Assembly (NCBI GenBank): GCA_029215795.1
Contig: JARDYH010000001.1
Location: forward strand, 120,839,033 to 120,903,032
Length of the DNA stretch: 64,000 bases
Direction: 5' to 3'
Source of the DNA: Anniella stebbinsi
Taxonomy: Eukaryota; Chordata; Lepidosauria; Squamata; Anniellidae
Shown: piece after piece, positions 32,769 to 44,470 of the stretch
How positions within the stretch are numbered: position 1 is the stretch's first letter
How the letters are laid out: the number at the start of each line of letters is the position of its first letter
Program-made: the position numbers and the translations under genes
Notes under the pieces: model-generated
Databases searched by the model: none
The model's input: only the letters and a program-made list of their open reading frames with translations
Told to the model about the DNA's origin: nothing

Positions 32769-33445
32769 GTTACAACACTAGAAAGATGTCTAAGTACCTT
32801 GTACAAACAGATTATGGAGCATGTTGGTTTGTATAACTTCCTTTCAATTTAATATACCTATTTCAGAATGGAAAGATTTGCTTTTCCTATTGCTAGCAGG
32901 TTGTTTCTGTCCCAGGAGGTGTGGCAAACTATTTTTTTTCACAGTAATTTTATTTTCAAAATTTATGTTCATCTGTACAATAAATCTTAATAGTGTGGCT
33001 CAATGTGAGTTATTGGTGACCTGAATGATTGCCATGTCATAATAGCTGCTCCTATGCAAGATCAATGACCTCTGATTAATTAGTCTTCTTTTGTTTGTTG
33101 AGTTATAATTACATTGAGCTTATAAGAGAGTGGGATCAAATTCTTTACTGCTCAGCTTCCTTTTCATCATAACATCATAAATCCCAAATTGGTTAACAAC
33201 ATTGTCCAATTGGCAGTAAGTCAATACAAAAAGCATACTATGGATTATTTCCCTCTGTTCATCAACTCTGACATTTTAAAACAGGCCTAGTTAAACTGTA
33301 CATTGATAGGTTCAAAGAGGCAATAAAGCCCTGTGTACATGTTTAGAAATGCAATTTGTCAGCTACAAATGACTGTAGTACTGTAAACACAATATTAAAT
33401 TGTGTTAACATTATGTGCTGGGAAATGGACTGAATCCAATAGATC
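32769..33445. other. Unique-looking DNA
   Basis: Nothing is supported. Confidence 0.35.
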
Positions 33446-33449
33446 ATGG

Positions 33450-33558
33450 AAGGCAGCTGTTTTAGATTACAACTTCTAGTACTCTTGACCATGCTGGCTG
33501 TGGCTTATGGCCAGTGTAGTCCAAAAGATCTAGATGGTACCAGGTTGCTGACCCTTGC
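33450..33558. repeat. 'CAGCCTTCCC' MITE, decayed copy
   Basis: TTAGATTACAACTTCTAGTA, CCATGCTGGCTGTGGC and GTAGTCCAAAAGATCTAGA followed by TACCAGGTTGCTG resemble the two arms of the palindrome. Confidence 0.5.
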
Positions 33559-33661
33559 ATGAACGGATGTCCCTGACATAAAAAAAATCATAGCCTACAT
33601 AGTGAAAACTGATGATCAATCACTAGCTTGTCCTAAGTTAATTCTTATGGTACCTTCAGGC

Positions 33662-33678
33662 AGCTTCCTTCATGTTCA
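33662..33678. repeat. L1 target-site duplication, left copy
   Basis: AGCTTCCTTCATGTTCA (17 bp) is identical to 34591-34607. Confidence 0.9.
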
Positions 33679-34590
33679 TTTTTTTTTTGTATATAAATCT
33701 TTATTGAATTTTTATAACAAACAAACATCACATTAAACACACAGAAAAATGACAATGCTAATAACAAATTTAATTTATAATCTACCCTAACATATTCTCT
33801 CCCCAATCCCTCCCCTCACTTGATTTATTTCTGGATTATCTCTATTTCTTTTCCCTAGTGATTTATTAAGACAGTTGTATAGACTTTTTTCATGAGTCTC
33901 ATAGCTTTTTAAAAGCATCTACCATAGTTCTTCTGTTTGGTTATTTTCTCATATAATCTATATATGTTTGCCAGTCCATTCTGAAGGTAGCTCTTTTCTT
34001 TTTCCCTCTGTAGACTCTTAACTTCTGTGTCAACTTTTCATTTATCACTATATTCCAGAGTTTTTCCCCCCCACAAAGTTATTGTCAACCTTCGAGCTGT
34101 CTTCCAATTAGCTGCTATCAATTGCCTTGCCGCTGTTAACATGAAACCAATTAATACTTTATCTTTTATCCCTCTGTTTTCTTTAACATACAAATTCGGA
34201 AGAGCTAGTTCTGGCATTCTACAAATCTCTTGATCAGTCATTTCTTCTATTCTTTGAAAAATCTTATCCCAAAATTTCCTAACCTTTCTACTTTCCCGCC
34301 ACATATGAATTTGAGTTCCATTGTCTTTACATCCTCTCCAGCACTGCTGTGACAGGTTTCTGTTAATTTTTGCCAGCCTCACCGGTGTCAGGTACCACTT
34401 CTGAACTAATTTTAAAGCTCCTTCCTTTATCATTGTAGATGTTGTTAGAAAGGGAAATTTCTCGAAATACCTCCCCATTTCCCCCCCCAATCCCCTCTTC
34501 AAAACCTCTTTCCCATATCTGCTTTATTGTCATGTTTCCTCTAATCTTCTGCTTTATTAATAACACAAATATAACACCTATAACACCTAT
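33679..34590 (-). mobile_element. L1: 5'-truncated L1, minus strand (0.9 kb)
   Basis: The poly(T) start at 33679-33688 is the poly(A) tail of a minus-strand L1. The perfect 17-bp duplication on both sides defines the insertion. Only the C-terminal part of ORF2 and the 3' UTR are present. Truncation at the 5' end during target-primed reverse transcription is the usual cause of such copies. Confidence 0.9.
34038..34502 (-). pseudogene. L1 ORF2 C-terminal fragment
   Basis: 154 residues with KWYLTPVRLAKI, then CWRGCKDNGTQIHMW, the cysteine/histidine motif of the L1 ORF2 C-terminus, then KFWDKIF. The last cysteine of the usual CCHC pattern is replaced. Upstream, the frame shifts near the C-run at 34480-34487, and the preceding residues (IKQIWERGFEE) continue in another frame to about 34590. 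No RT domain is present. Its product would have no catalytic function. Confidence 0.85.
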
Positions 34591-34607
34591 AGCTTCCTTC
34601 ATGTTCA

Positions 34608-35404
34608 GATTTATGATAATACTAAAAGAGGAGGAGGAGGAGGAGGCCAGATTTTGATGTCAAATGGACGAAAAAGGCAATTTCCCTAATAATCTAAGGT
34701 TAGATTCAAGTTTAGGCACATGCAACTGGGCTGGAGGTTGCAGATCTCCTCACCCCTCTTCCAGTCCCCTGAAGATGCTACACAGAGGGCATGGTGAATG
34801 TAGTGAGCCGTAATGCAGAAGAAAGCAGATCCTGGATCCAATGCCTAATCTCGGTATGCATGTGGAAGTAGGGCTGCATGAACAATGTGCAGAATTGGAA
34901 CTTCTGCTCCCCAATCCAAAGCAGAGCTGCCAACCATCAGTCCTTTTAAAAACCAAATGAACAAAATGTTTGTCTGCTTTTAAAAACAACAACAATAACC
35001 AGATCCCCATTCACAGGCAGAGAGAGGAAGCAGAGGCTGAATTCCATCACCTGCTCTCTTTTTCTCACTTAGCAGCTGGCCAAAGGGATTTTAGCTAATT
35101 AGAAAAATGCTCCTCCCCATGCTCTAGGTTGGACTGGAGCCAGTCTCTTATACATTATGAAAATCAATTTATATACTGAGAGGACTTGTGTTTTGGGATT
35201 CCTAACATTTAACTGAGTTGATCTGGAATGTTCCGACACTGGATCCTGTTTTGGGATTGGAGAACTTTAAGGGTGTAGAGAACATAGTCAGAGTGACTGG
35301 TGAGAACTTGAAGCTGCTGGGACTGTGAATGGCAGTGCACCTTCCTCCAGGTCCAGTAACCCTATTCTGCCCAATCCAGCGGAACAGGCTGGTGGCTCTG
35401 ATGC
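34608..35404. other. Unique-looking DNA
   Basis: A (GAG)n tract lies at 34627-34645. No gene is supported. Confidence 0.35.
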
Positions 35405-35605
35405 AACGGGGCAGTGAATCTGCTTAGGGTTTCAGTCAGAATCAGTCAGAATTCTAAAGGAGCTATCCAATGTGCTGAACTTAGGGTTTCTTGAGTGGGG
35501 TAGAGTAGGGTTCAGAACCTTGGATAACTCCTTTAGAGTTCTGACTGGTTCTGAGTGAAACCCAAAGTGGATTCAGCATCCCATGACATTGGAACCCACC
35601 CCCAT
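35405..35605. mobile_element. Foldback MITE, 'GGGGCAGTGAATCTGCT' family, copy 1
   Basis: The left arm has GGGGCAGTGAATCTGCT, GTCAGAATTCTAAAGGAGCT and CCAATGTGCTGAAC. The right arm has the mirror phrases GTTCAGAACCTTGGATAACT, CCTTTAGAGTTCTGACTGG and GTGGATTCAGCATCCC. The same element occurs at 54970-55135. No frame. Confidence 0.6.
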
Positions 35606-36750
35606 TATATCTGACTGAGTGCACCACCGTAGCAAAGAAAATTATTTTACTCAAGCTTTATGCATCAGCTGTTCCACTACCTTAATTAAGGAACAGAAGA
35701 ATATTTCAACAAATACCTTTATTTGTTTGTTTGTTTGTTTGATATATAGGCTTCCTTTTAGGGGAAAGACCCTCCATTTTTTAACTTCACAAAGTTCCTA
35801 GTAGTGTTTCCAGGAGGATCCAATCACTAGCACTATTTTTCATAAGACAAGACTGACAAGGATTCCCTTTCAAGTCACGTTTTCTTTTTTAAAAAAATTC
35901 ATCAGCCAGAGGGCTGAAGGGAGAGAAAAGGAAACTTTCCTCTGAATGTGAGCAAAGGCAGACATTCAGCTGTCACTCAGACTACTGCTAATAAGGGGTG
36001 ATCTGGCCTGGAATACAGTAAGCCATGAAAGTCAGCTTGGGGGCTTTTCCTTGCAGTACTAATGCCTTTCCAAGCACTGCTAGGGATTCTGACAAGACAC
36101 ACTTTACTGATTATATTTTCAGAAGGAAATGGAAATGGGGGGATGCCTAATGTTTACAGACTACTGTACACTTCCACTGCGATGAGAAGTGGAAGGGAAG
36201 CTTGCAGTATAGTTTGGAGCATTCTGAATTTGTAAGATGGAAATGGCACCATGTAAGCATAAGTGCAACACCAATGTTAAACAGGATAAAGAGAAGCTGA
36301 GCATGGGACTATGTTTGCCTCGCCACGTGCAGAAGAGTTCCAGAATGTGCTTCACTGCCCCGTCCATTCTGAGCCCTTGAAGCCATGTTCCACTCAATGG
36401 TTCTGTTCACGGTGGGAACATTCACACAAAAAATCCCTTCTGGTATTGCTGCCAAATACATGCATACATTCTAAGAGGTTGGTATGGATGCCCAAAGTCT
36501 TTTCCAGCCAGAGATTCGCACAGAAACAGTCACAATGAGCTGTTACACCAGCAAGTGCTAGGCTGCAACTGAGCAGATTTATGGCGGCTTCTACTGCTCC
36601 ACCCAATCCTAGAACATGTGTCCCAGAAGAGAGGAGTGATGGAAGCATCTTGCCCAGGAGCCACAGGGCATCTAGTCTGGCCTTTAGTTCTGACTCCTCA
36701 GCATCTCTGTGGCTAGGGTACCAGGGGTGTGTGTTTAGTCAATGTGCATC
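35606..36750. other. Unique-looking DNA
   Basis: A short (GTTT)n tract lies at 35721-35742. No exon is supported. Confidence 0.35.
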
Positions 36751-36764
36751 AGTTATCCCAATCT

Positions 36765-37699
36765 ATCTCAACTGGGTTTACAGGGATGGGAATTGTGTCT
36801 TATCTGTATAGTACCTTAGTTGAAGAACAAACAGGTTCTCAAAGGGACTGAAAATAGTATGGGAGACAGACTTTGGCTTTATTATACTGGATAGCCAATG
36901 GAACCAGCTTTGGGTACAAAAACTCTACAAATCACTTTCAGCAGGCAATAAGGAAACATCTTTGAAGATGCTGCATTGATGGTATAGAACTCCAGTGCAA
37001 ATGGCTCACATCACCTCAGATGGGAAGTCTGTTTGCTGGAGGGGATGCTCCACCAGAGGTACATATTATCACCTCTTGTGGGAATGCCCACGCGTTCAAC
37101 AGTTCTGGCATGTGGTACACTGTTATTACAGATAACAAAGGAACATATTCAGTTTACCCCAGAATTATTCTTATTGTCCCTGTACTAAAATAAAAATGAA
37201 TCTATTGTAGCCAAACAATTAGTAACACTGTTAATAGCAGCTGCAAGACAAACAATAGTACAACAATGGAAAAACCTGGATCATCTTGATAAAGAGGCAT
37301 GGTATGGAAACATATGGTCTACTGTAATCTGTGAAAAAAACAATGCGTAAGTTTCGAGATGATCCACTAATATTTAATGCTATATGGGGGAAATTTATTT
37401 TACATACAATAGATTCTGTCAAATATGTCAAATATAGCTAAGGAGATATGGACTGTATAAATGGTATGAAATTTCTGATATAGAATATAATTTTAGTACA
37501 TTTATAGTACCAAGAATTTTAAAAGGTAATAAAGGGAATAAGCTTCACTCTAATGTATATATATATTCTTTTTGTTATCTATTTATTGGGGGGAGGGAAG
37601 GGTATATACCATATCATAATATATTATATTACACTATGTTATAATGTCTATGGTTGTCAAATATATGAAAATTTTTAATAAAAACATTATTTAAAAAAA
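36765..37699 (+). mobile_element. L1: 5'-truncated, decayed L1, plus strand
   Basis: Flanks AGTTATCCCAATCT (36751-36764) and AGTTATCCCAAATCT (37700-37714) form a target duplication with one indel, and A-rich sequence precedes the right copy. The plus strand translates, with stops and shifts, to L1 ORF2 C-terminal phrases: a WYRTPVQMAHI-like stretch and VCWRGCSTRGTYYHLLWECP near 37020-37100, which keeps the CCHC pattern. It is older than the other two L1 copies, judged by stop density. Confidence 0.8.
36995..37120 (+). pseudogene. L1 ORF2 C-terminal zinc-like motif fragment
   Basis: Conceptual translation gives CWRGCSTRGTYYHLLWEC, with C-x3-C, a histidine and a final cysteine spaced as in L1 ORF2 proteins. 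Stops and frameshifts surround it. Non-functional. Confidence 0.75.
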
Positions 37700-37901
37700 A
37701 GTTATCCCAAATCTGCAGAGATTCCCAAATGGTACATCTGCCTGAGCTGTGGTCTCAGAGGTTGTGTGTATTTTTGTCAATGTCTGTTGACTCCCTTTGA
37801 GCCATATACTTGTTTAGGACAATAGTGGGGGGTCATCCTCCTTCAAGAAGTTCCAATCTGGTTCTGGTTTCAAGCTAGTCCTGACAGAAATGGGATAGAG
37901 A

Positions 37902-37966
37902 GGAGACCGTAGCTCCATGGTGGAGCATCTGCTTCGCATGCAGAAAGTCCTAGATTTAATGCCTGT
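37902..37966 (+). mobile_element. tRNA-derived SINE, left part (split)
   Basis: GACCGTAGCTCCATGGTGGA GCATCTGC begins like a tRNA head: an A-box-like GTAGCTCCATGGTGG and a degraded B box TAGATTTAATGCC. The element at 37967-38900 splits it, and it continues at 38901. It is not a functional tRNA. Confidence 0.65.
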
Positions 37967-38900
37967 TAGAGATGGATGAATCTGTCCATTTTTCCAATAT
38001 TAAATTCAGTTCATCTGGAACAGTGAGAATTTCTTCAGTCTTAGGCCATGTCTACACCAGCCATTTATCCCAGGGTCATCTCTAGGTCATCCCTGTGCAT
38101 CCATATGATGCACAGGGGATCCCGGGATCAACTGGGAATGACCTAGAGACGACTCCAGGATAAATGCAACTGGGGATATCCCGGTCGTGTGACCATCCCA
38201 AAGTCTGCGGGCAGTGTGGCCGCTGCTCCTGGGTTGTCCCTTCTTCCCCGAGAGAAGCAGGGCCGTGCACGGAACTGTACAGGAAGGCTCTGTGCCCTTC
38301 AGGGGTGGGGGGCAGCATTTTTGCCATTCCTGTGATGGCATGGGGGGTGTTGGTGCCTGATATTGCCGTGGATTTTTTTTACTCACTTTTGTGAAGTATC
38401 GCAATTGCGTGACGTCCCTCTTTCCTCCCAGGATGTTGCGCAGGCTTATAGACGCTGGGGGAGGGTCACGGAAGCAGGTAAGTCCGTGATCCTCCTCCTT
38501 CCTCCTGCTACACCCTTAGGTGTAGATCTACACACCCTTAGGTGTAGATGAGACCTTATATTCAGTTCATCTTGAATTTTGAGAATTTCTAAAAGGTTTG
38601 CATGAAAATCCATAACCGTTTTTGTGTGCATTTTTCTTAAGGCATGCAGTTTTGTTTGCATTTTTGCCTAATATACACTTTTTTTGCCAGCAACTTTCAA
38701 AATATAATTCATTCTTGAGTGTTATTTCCCCTAATATAAACATTTTTGGTATGCCTGTAAAAAATAAATAAATGCAGAGCTCCATTGCAAAATTTGGAGA
38801 AATGTGAATTTGGACATACAACTGAATTTTGTTTTGCACAGTGGTTCAAAAGTGTGAAATTGGGTAAGTTTGAACTGAATGAATTTCTCTCCCATGCCTA
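37967..38900. mobile_element. hAT-like element D inserted in a SINE
   Basis: The ends are TAGAGATGGATGAA (left) and TCTCCCATGCCTA (right). The flanks ATGCCTGT (37959-37966) and ATTCCTAT (38901-38908) agree at six of eight bases. SINE sequence continues across the insertion, which supports these limits. The body is AT-rich and resembles the repeats at 5657, 24681, 32381 and 57655 (GCATGAAAATCCAT, GGAGAAATGTGAATTTGG). It is itself interrupted at about 38042-38560. Confidence 0.65.
38042..38560. mobile_element. DNA element with TCTACACC ends nested in element D
   Basis: TTAGGCCATGTCTACACCAG (left) and GGTGTAGATGAGACCTTA (right) are imperfect inverted ends of the same family as 25091-25560. Inside, CAGGGTCATCTCTAGGTCAT faces GACCTAGAGACGACTCCAGG. 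The phrase TTCAGTTCATCTxGAA and about 15 following bases occur on both sides (38005-38034 and 38561-38590), a diverged ~30-bp duplication whose origin is unclear. Confidence 0.6.
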
Positions 38901-39010
38901 ATTCCTATCCTCTCCAAGTAGCAGGTGATAGAAGGACCTCTGCCTGTGACCCTGGAAAACCACTGTGACAAATAGTCTGACGGCAGATTCCTATGTTCCT
39001 AGGGGAAGGC
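38901..39010 (+). mobile_element. tRNA-derived SINE, right part
   Basis: AAGTAGCAGGTGATAGAAGG, ACCTCTGCCTGTGACCCTGG and then GACGGCAGATTCCTATGTTC continue the SINE body begun at 37902. The minus-strand SINE at 61065-61285 has the matching phrases CCTGCCTAAAATCCTGGAG and TACTGACCTAG. Confidence 0.6.
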
Positions 39011-39057
39011 AGAACATTGTTTTGCATTAGCTGAAGTTTCTATCCTCATGTAATTTC

Positions 39058-39165
39058 ATTTTATTTATTTATTTGATTTCTATTTAACTTCCCACCACCT
39101 AAATGGTGCTCAATGCGGTGAACAATACAATCCAGAGCATGTGATCAGCTTTACGAACTGTACAA
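39058..39165 (-). mobile_element. LINE 3' tail, minus strand
   Basis: TTTATTTATTTATTTGATTT, CTATTTAACTTCCCACCACC and CAATGCGGTGAACAATAC read as the reverse of an old L2/CR1-type 3' tail. Confidence 0.45.
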
Positions 39166-42100
39166 TGTTAAATAATCTACGAGGTTGCCAGTGGCTGTCA
39201 TGGTCCTAGTACCCATTTGTTTCCCTTAGTCTCATACAGAATAACTTCCTGGTACATTCTGCTCTTTGAGTGTTATCAAAACACAAATTTAACTGTAATG
39301 GAATACTTTAAGGTGAAAAGTGCACCTGATATTCACTGTCTATGCCATGGGTTTCTTTCCTACTGAGTTCTCATCTTCCTTTGAAAGTTAAAATGACTAG
39401 TTGTAGCCTTTTAATGGAATGTCATATTGATTGCACTAAACTCTTTGAAATAATAGCTAAAGGTAGCAGTAGATTAGGGCTGCCAACCATGTGGCCTCAT
39501 TGAAGATGCCAAAAGAAATCAAGTTGTTCCCTTCATTTCCGCAATATATTTTTTTCCATTGGAGTGAATGGATTAGAAAGAAATGCTGATTATTTCCTAA
39601 AGACTCAGCCTTACTGTTTATTATTTAATAATAGGTAAAATGGGGGGGGGGGGAATATCCAAAGCATGATATTACCAGAATATAAAAACAACCTATCAAG
39701 CAACATCAGAATTATCTTGCTGGATCAGGCTAAGGTCCTTCAATTGAGTATTTTATTTCCAAAATTGGACAGTGAAACAGCAGGAAGGGGGGAGGCTGTA
39801 TTTATAGCATCAGCCCTGTAGGGCAGGCCACTGACAATATGTCCTCTGCCTCATTACTTTCTTTTTTCACCACTCATGTCTTTGTCAAAAGACTTACTGT
39901 TTATTTACTCAGGAGTAGGGGGGCTGCCAGCCAAGCTCTGGTCATCTTCAGCCCATCATCCTTCCTTATCTCCCATTAACTTAAAGCCAGGAATGTTACC
40001 CAAATAGTCTAGGCAGCATGGAAGGAAGCCTAATCCTTGAGTGCTATAAGGATCTAGCTCAGCCCAGTGCAGCCCAGGAATCCAATTACATAAAGTTAAT
40101 TTTTTAAAAGGTGATAACGTCAAAGTAGGAGAAAGGCAGTGCCTCTACCCCCTAGTAAAAAGGAAAGACAACACTAAACCAGAGTCCTGGTCTATCTAGC
40201 AGTCTAACACATACATGAGGATCACCCCAACAGTCTGTAGCCTCTTGAGATTGTTGAAGGATCAGTGGCAACAAATAGGGGATAACATTCTCCTTTTTAT
40301 GGAATCTAGTCAGTAGGGTCTTGAGTGATAGCTGTGGGGAGGGACAATCAGCTAATGGGATAAGTTTTCTCAGAAAAATGCAAGTTGCATGTATGGAAAG
40401 AAGATCTGTGGAAGGAGACAAGCAGTAACGGGGTTTACCTTGAGAAGTTAAGAACTGGCAAAGATGTGATTAATCTTTTCCTGTCAGACAGCCTTCTGGA
40501 TTTAAACTCAATTATAGGCCAAGCGAAATAAATAAGTCTTTAGGGCCTTGTTGAAGGACTGTAATAATGGGGTCTGGCAGACATCAATCGCAGGGGAGGC
40601 AGGGATGCTACCGCAAAGGCCCTGTGCTTTGTGCACCTTGGTATTTTTTCTATCCTTATTTTTGTTGCGTCCCTATTTTCTCTCTGCGTGATACTCTCTT
40701 CTCTACTGTTTCCCATTTCTCCCCCCCCCCCCATCCCTGGGCATTCTCTCATGAGGTATCTAGCTTAATTTCCCTTGTCTGACTAGGTCTTGGAGAAATA
40801 CACGTTTATATTCCTTTTGCAATTTTCTAGGCCTGCTGAAGAGCCATTCTGAAGGGTTCACCTCCCCCACAAGCACTCCATCTTGCTGATGGAAGAGAGA
40901 CGCTTTGTTTGATGAGCACAGCAAATAAGGACTCAAACAATTCTCTTATATCCCATTTTCTTGGCTCCAGTGAAGGGGAGAATTCGTTGTGAAGGAAGCA
41001 TTTGTCTATGCTCACAATGCTGGAGAAGGCATCCTTGACAATTTCTTTCACTTGTGGCATCCTTCTTGCCCCTTATATATGTGGCACTTGAAGCAGAGAT
41101 ATGGGAATTATGCTTGGACATCTACTTAGCTTGGTTACAGGGACTTTGGTAACAGACATAAGTTGAATTGCAGATAATTCCACGCAGTGAAAGAGTACTT
41201 GACAAGGCAACAATTTACAGCAAGGTCCACACAGCAGACATAATAATGAAGTTGATGGCTGACCAACAGAACCTTCTCTCTTCTCTAAATTGTATATTTA
41301 ATCCTTTTGGAAATAATTTTATCAATACAGCATTACAGAAAATTGCATTTTTTAATTTGGTGTCACTAAAAAGCATAATCAAACAATGAAAAATGAGTTA
41401 TTTTTCTAGGTTAGTTGTTTGCTATTGAAATGCACGTATTGAACTCATATTCCCCACAACACTATGAACAGACTGGAATGTGTAATGCATACATAGGGCC
41501 AAATTATACAGTGCACTCAGTTGCATCTTTCTGTTAAGGCTGAGTGAAAATGGCCTTCCAAAATTCTCTGCGCTCATTTTGGACAGTGACATTGGGTAGC
41601 GCGGGATGTATTCCTCCAAAAACTGGAGAAAAAGAAAATTCTAAGAAATCCTGGGAAGCCCAACTTCTTTCCTCCTATGGGGCCTCAGCTCTTGGGAGCC
41701 AGGGGGAAACTAAGGAAGGCTTTGTTCCTGAGGCTGGCAGGAAGAGAAAAAAAAATCAGATTCTTTCCCAAGCCCTCAGCTGCTCATGTCCTCCTGTCTG
41801 CTTACATTCCTGTCCTTTGCCTCACACTCTCTGCTCTCTGAGCTTCTCTGGGTGTTTCTTCCCATTTCCTCTTGTTTCCTTTCTGTACTCTGTCTTGTCC
41901 TTCTCCTCTCTGTCCTCCTTCCTGGTTTCCCAGCACCTGAGCCATTTAAAGGGGACTTTGTCCTTCCCCGACTTTGCCCCTCCTTCCTTCACAGGCCACA
42001 ACTCTGGCTTATTCAAGACTTGGGCTGGCTGACAGGGGTGCAGCATTTCCCTGAGCTGTCAAATCATGCAGCTGCCGCCTGCCACCATCGTGATTCTATC

Positions 42101-43055
42101 TTGGCGGCTGGAGGTGGGGGAAGCCCAAGGCAATGAGCAGCTGGGGACTATGAGCAGCTGAGACCAGTTGCCATCTTTGTGTATGTTTTACCACTCTATC
42201 CCTGATCCTCATTTTGTGACACAGCTAAAGGACATAAGACAACCTGAATGATGGCGTTAATTTCACCCTTGATTTGGGGAACATGAGAATGCAGGATGTA
42301 AATGAACTACTGAAAAGCCGATTCTCAGTCATGGAGAAATTTTCAGTCTCTGAACTGAGGGAAGCCTGATTCCTGCCCTGCCAAAATGTCTAGTGCTGGA
42401 AACAGCATTTGTGGGCAGGAAGGAGGATGAAGGGAGGCTACAGCTGTGCTCGCATATGGTCAGCAAGAGGTGTGGGTGGGGCAAGCCTATAAAAGCATGG
42501 CCCACATGCATACCAGCCTCTTTCGCTTTCTGACTCCCACGCTCCCACCCTTTATCCAGTATGGGATTAGCCAGTTGCTCCCTTTAAAGTGGGGGGTGGG
42601 TTGAATAGGAATTTCACCTGCTATGGATTGACTGTTGCATACAGGTTTTTCACCTACTTCATACTGGAATTAAACTTTAGTCGGGGTGGGTAAATAGGTT
42701 GATTGGAATAGGCAGGATTGTGCAGAGATCTTAGGATATTAGAATAGGTTTGGTGAGCACTTGCTGGCACCTTTACGGTGATTGACAAGTTCGGAGGCCT
42801 GTTCCTCAGGGGCTGTGTGACTCTCAAGACAGGATACAGCTTTCCTTTGGGGAACCTTCCTGTCTCACCTATTCAGAGCTGTGCAGCACTGGGAGGAGGT
42901 GACACGGGATGGTCCCCCTAATCACACACATATGTAACTTAAGAAAGGGGGCAGGTTTTACCTGACTCCTGGCTTGGCAGAATGTCTCACCCATAAAGCA
43001 GGCTAGCTGCCTGGAGAAGGGATTGATTAGATTCCTGCACTCTCATATGCAGATC

Positions 43056-43057
<2 letters not shown>
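39166..43057. other. Mostly unique DNA
   Basis: No gene is supported. The segment 40500-40640 (TAAGTCTTTAGGGCCTTGTT, GGAGGCAGGGATGCTACCGC) looks like a decayed minus-strand LINE fragment. A C-run lies at 40721-40731 and a G-run at 39643-39653. Longer frames near 41544-42136 are cysteine/serine-rich and have no recognisable domain. Confidence 0.35.

Positions 43058-43116
<59 letters not shown>
43058..43116. repeat. (TG)n-(AG)n microsatellite
   Basis: A TG run joined to an AG run. It forms part of a spurious 210-codon frame. Confidence 0.9.
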
Positions 43117-43118
<2 letters not shown>

Positions 43119-43787
43119 ACCCATTTTAAAAAAAGAGGCCCTAGTTATCCTAAGATCGTGTCTGTGTCATTATTTCCTCACTTCCTTCTCTGTCTGCAAC
43201 TGGTATTATATTTGCAATTGTATTACCTCACACCTATTTTATATCCATTTTGGGAAACAAACCCACTTCTCTCTCCAGCTAGAAATAGAGACTGTATGAA
43301 GAGAAGAAATAAGGTTTTGATGGTTCTTTTGGAACATCAAGCCAGGGAAAATCTCTTGTTAGCTGTACCTAGGAAATGCAGTTCTTCCATAAGAAATGTT
43401 CCTCACAGAGACAACACCCTAAGGTATGGTTTAATGTGTGTATGTGCGTTCCCAAAACCTCAAAAGGATGTGGGGAAGAACATCATTTATTTCCCTCCAA
43501 GTACTTTTTCAGTATTCGGCTTGAAATATAGAAAATGGATTTCAACTAGGAACCTTTTGACAAATTGCAAGTGCCAAGAAGGTAGAGCAGTATTTTTTTG
43601 TTTTTGTTTTTTTCCTGTTTCACACAAAAACCAACAACTCCACAATGGTGTCTGAGGATGTTTTTCTCATAACACTAACAACCCTTTTCAACCTCCTTGC
43701 ATAAGTTGTTTACATGTGTAAATGCTCTTAATGTGGGACAGAGACCTGAAGGGAGCCATATTTAAATGGAATGGTCATTGCAACTGG
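43117..43787. other. Unique-looking DNA
   Basis: No supported exon or repeat. Confidence 0.35.
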
Positions 43788-43803
43788 ATTATTATTATTA
43801 TTT
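43788..43803. repeat. (ATT)n tract at the R4 3' end
   Basis: About five ATT units lie directly against the 3' end of the minus-strand R4-type LINE. They match the longer tract at its other end (45860-45891). Confidence 0.8.
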
Positions 43804-43871
43804 CATCTCTTTCTCGCTTGTGGCGGTTTTTCTAGACAGACATGATGGGCTTTGCCAAGTCATGTTGTCTT

Positions 43872-44470
43872 TTACAGATTCAGGAATTTCCTGACAATTG
43901 AGCATGTTTTAAGTATGACAGCTTTCTGGATGTATTTTGGTAGGCCCAGTTTCTGAAGGTTTTCTGTATAGTTTTTTGATGTGATGCCAGTGACTGAGGT
44001 GACTAATGGAATAATTGTGACCTTTTCCTGATGCCATAGTTCTTTGACTTCCACGGCCAGTGGTGTATATTTGTCTCTCTTTTCTTTCTCAACAACATTT
44101 TTGTCATTCGGTACTGCTATGTCGATGAAGTATGTATGTTTTTCTTTTTTGTCTATGACAGTTATGTCTGGTCGGTTGCAGGGTATTGTCTTGTCAGTAT
44201 GAATAGTTTTGTCCCAGTATATTTTATGATCTGCATTTTCGAAGATTGTTTTGGGTGAGTATGTATAGTATGGTGTAGATTGTTTGATAAGGTTGAATTT
44301 GATGGCCAGTTGTTGGTGAATTATTTTTGCAGCTGTATTGTGTCTGTCCGTATAGTCCATTCCTGCCAGAATTTTACATCCTCCTGTTATGTGGTCTATT
44401 GTTTCTTGGAACTGATGGCATTTCCTGCATAGGTCTGTTGTTACACTATTATCTTTTATGATGTGTTTTT
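43872..44470 (-). pseudogene. R4/Dong ORF C-terminus: CCHC motif and restriction-like endonuclease
   Basis: This is the end of the single large protein of R4-type elements. Just upstream of the first Met (44358-44360) the open frame continues to 44470. It contains LCRKCHQFQETIDHITGGC, a C-x2-C-x8-H-x4-C zinc motif. Further on come RPDITVID (residues 63-70 of the 162-residue frame) and YFIDIAVPNDKNV, the PD...D motif of the endonuclease that nicks target DNA in R2/R4-group elements. Downstream KLGLPKYIQKAVILKTC ends the domain. The frame is open to the stop at 43872. Upstream continuity is cut by element E, so it is not functional. Confidence 0.85.

Noticed and set aside
43023..43655. 210-codon frame on the plus strand
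   Set aside because: It begins in the (TG)n-(AG)n repeat. The remainder shows no domain and no exon-like boundaries.
43872..44360. Host endonuclease or viral gene
   Set aside because: The CCHC motif followed by RPD...FIDIAVP is the C-terminus of an R4/R2-group LINE, and upstream sequence continues as LINE protein.
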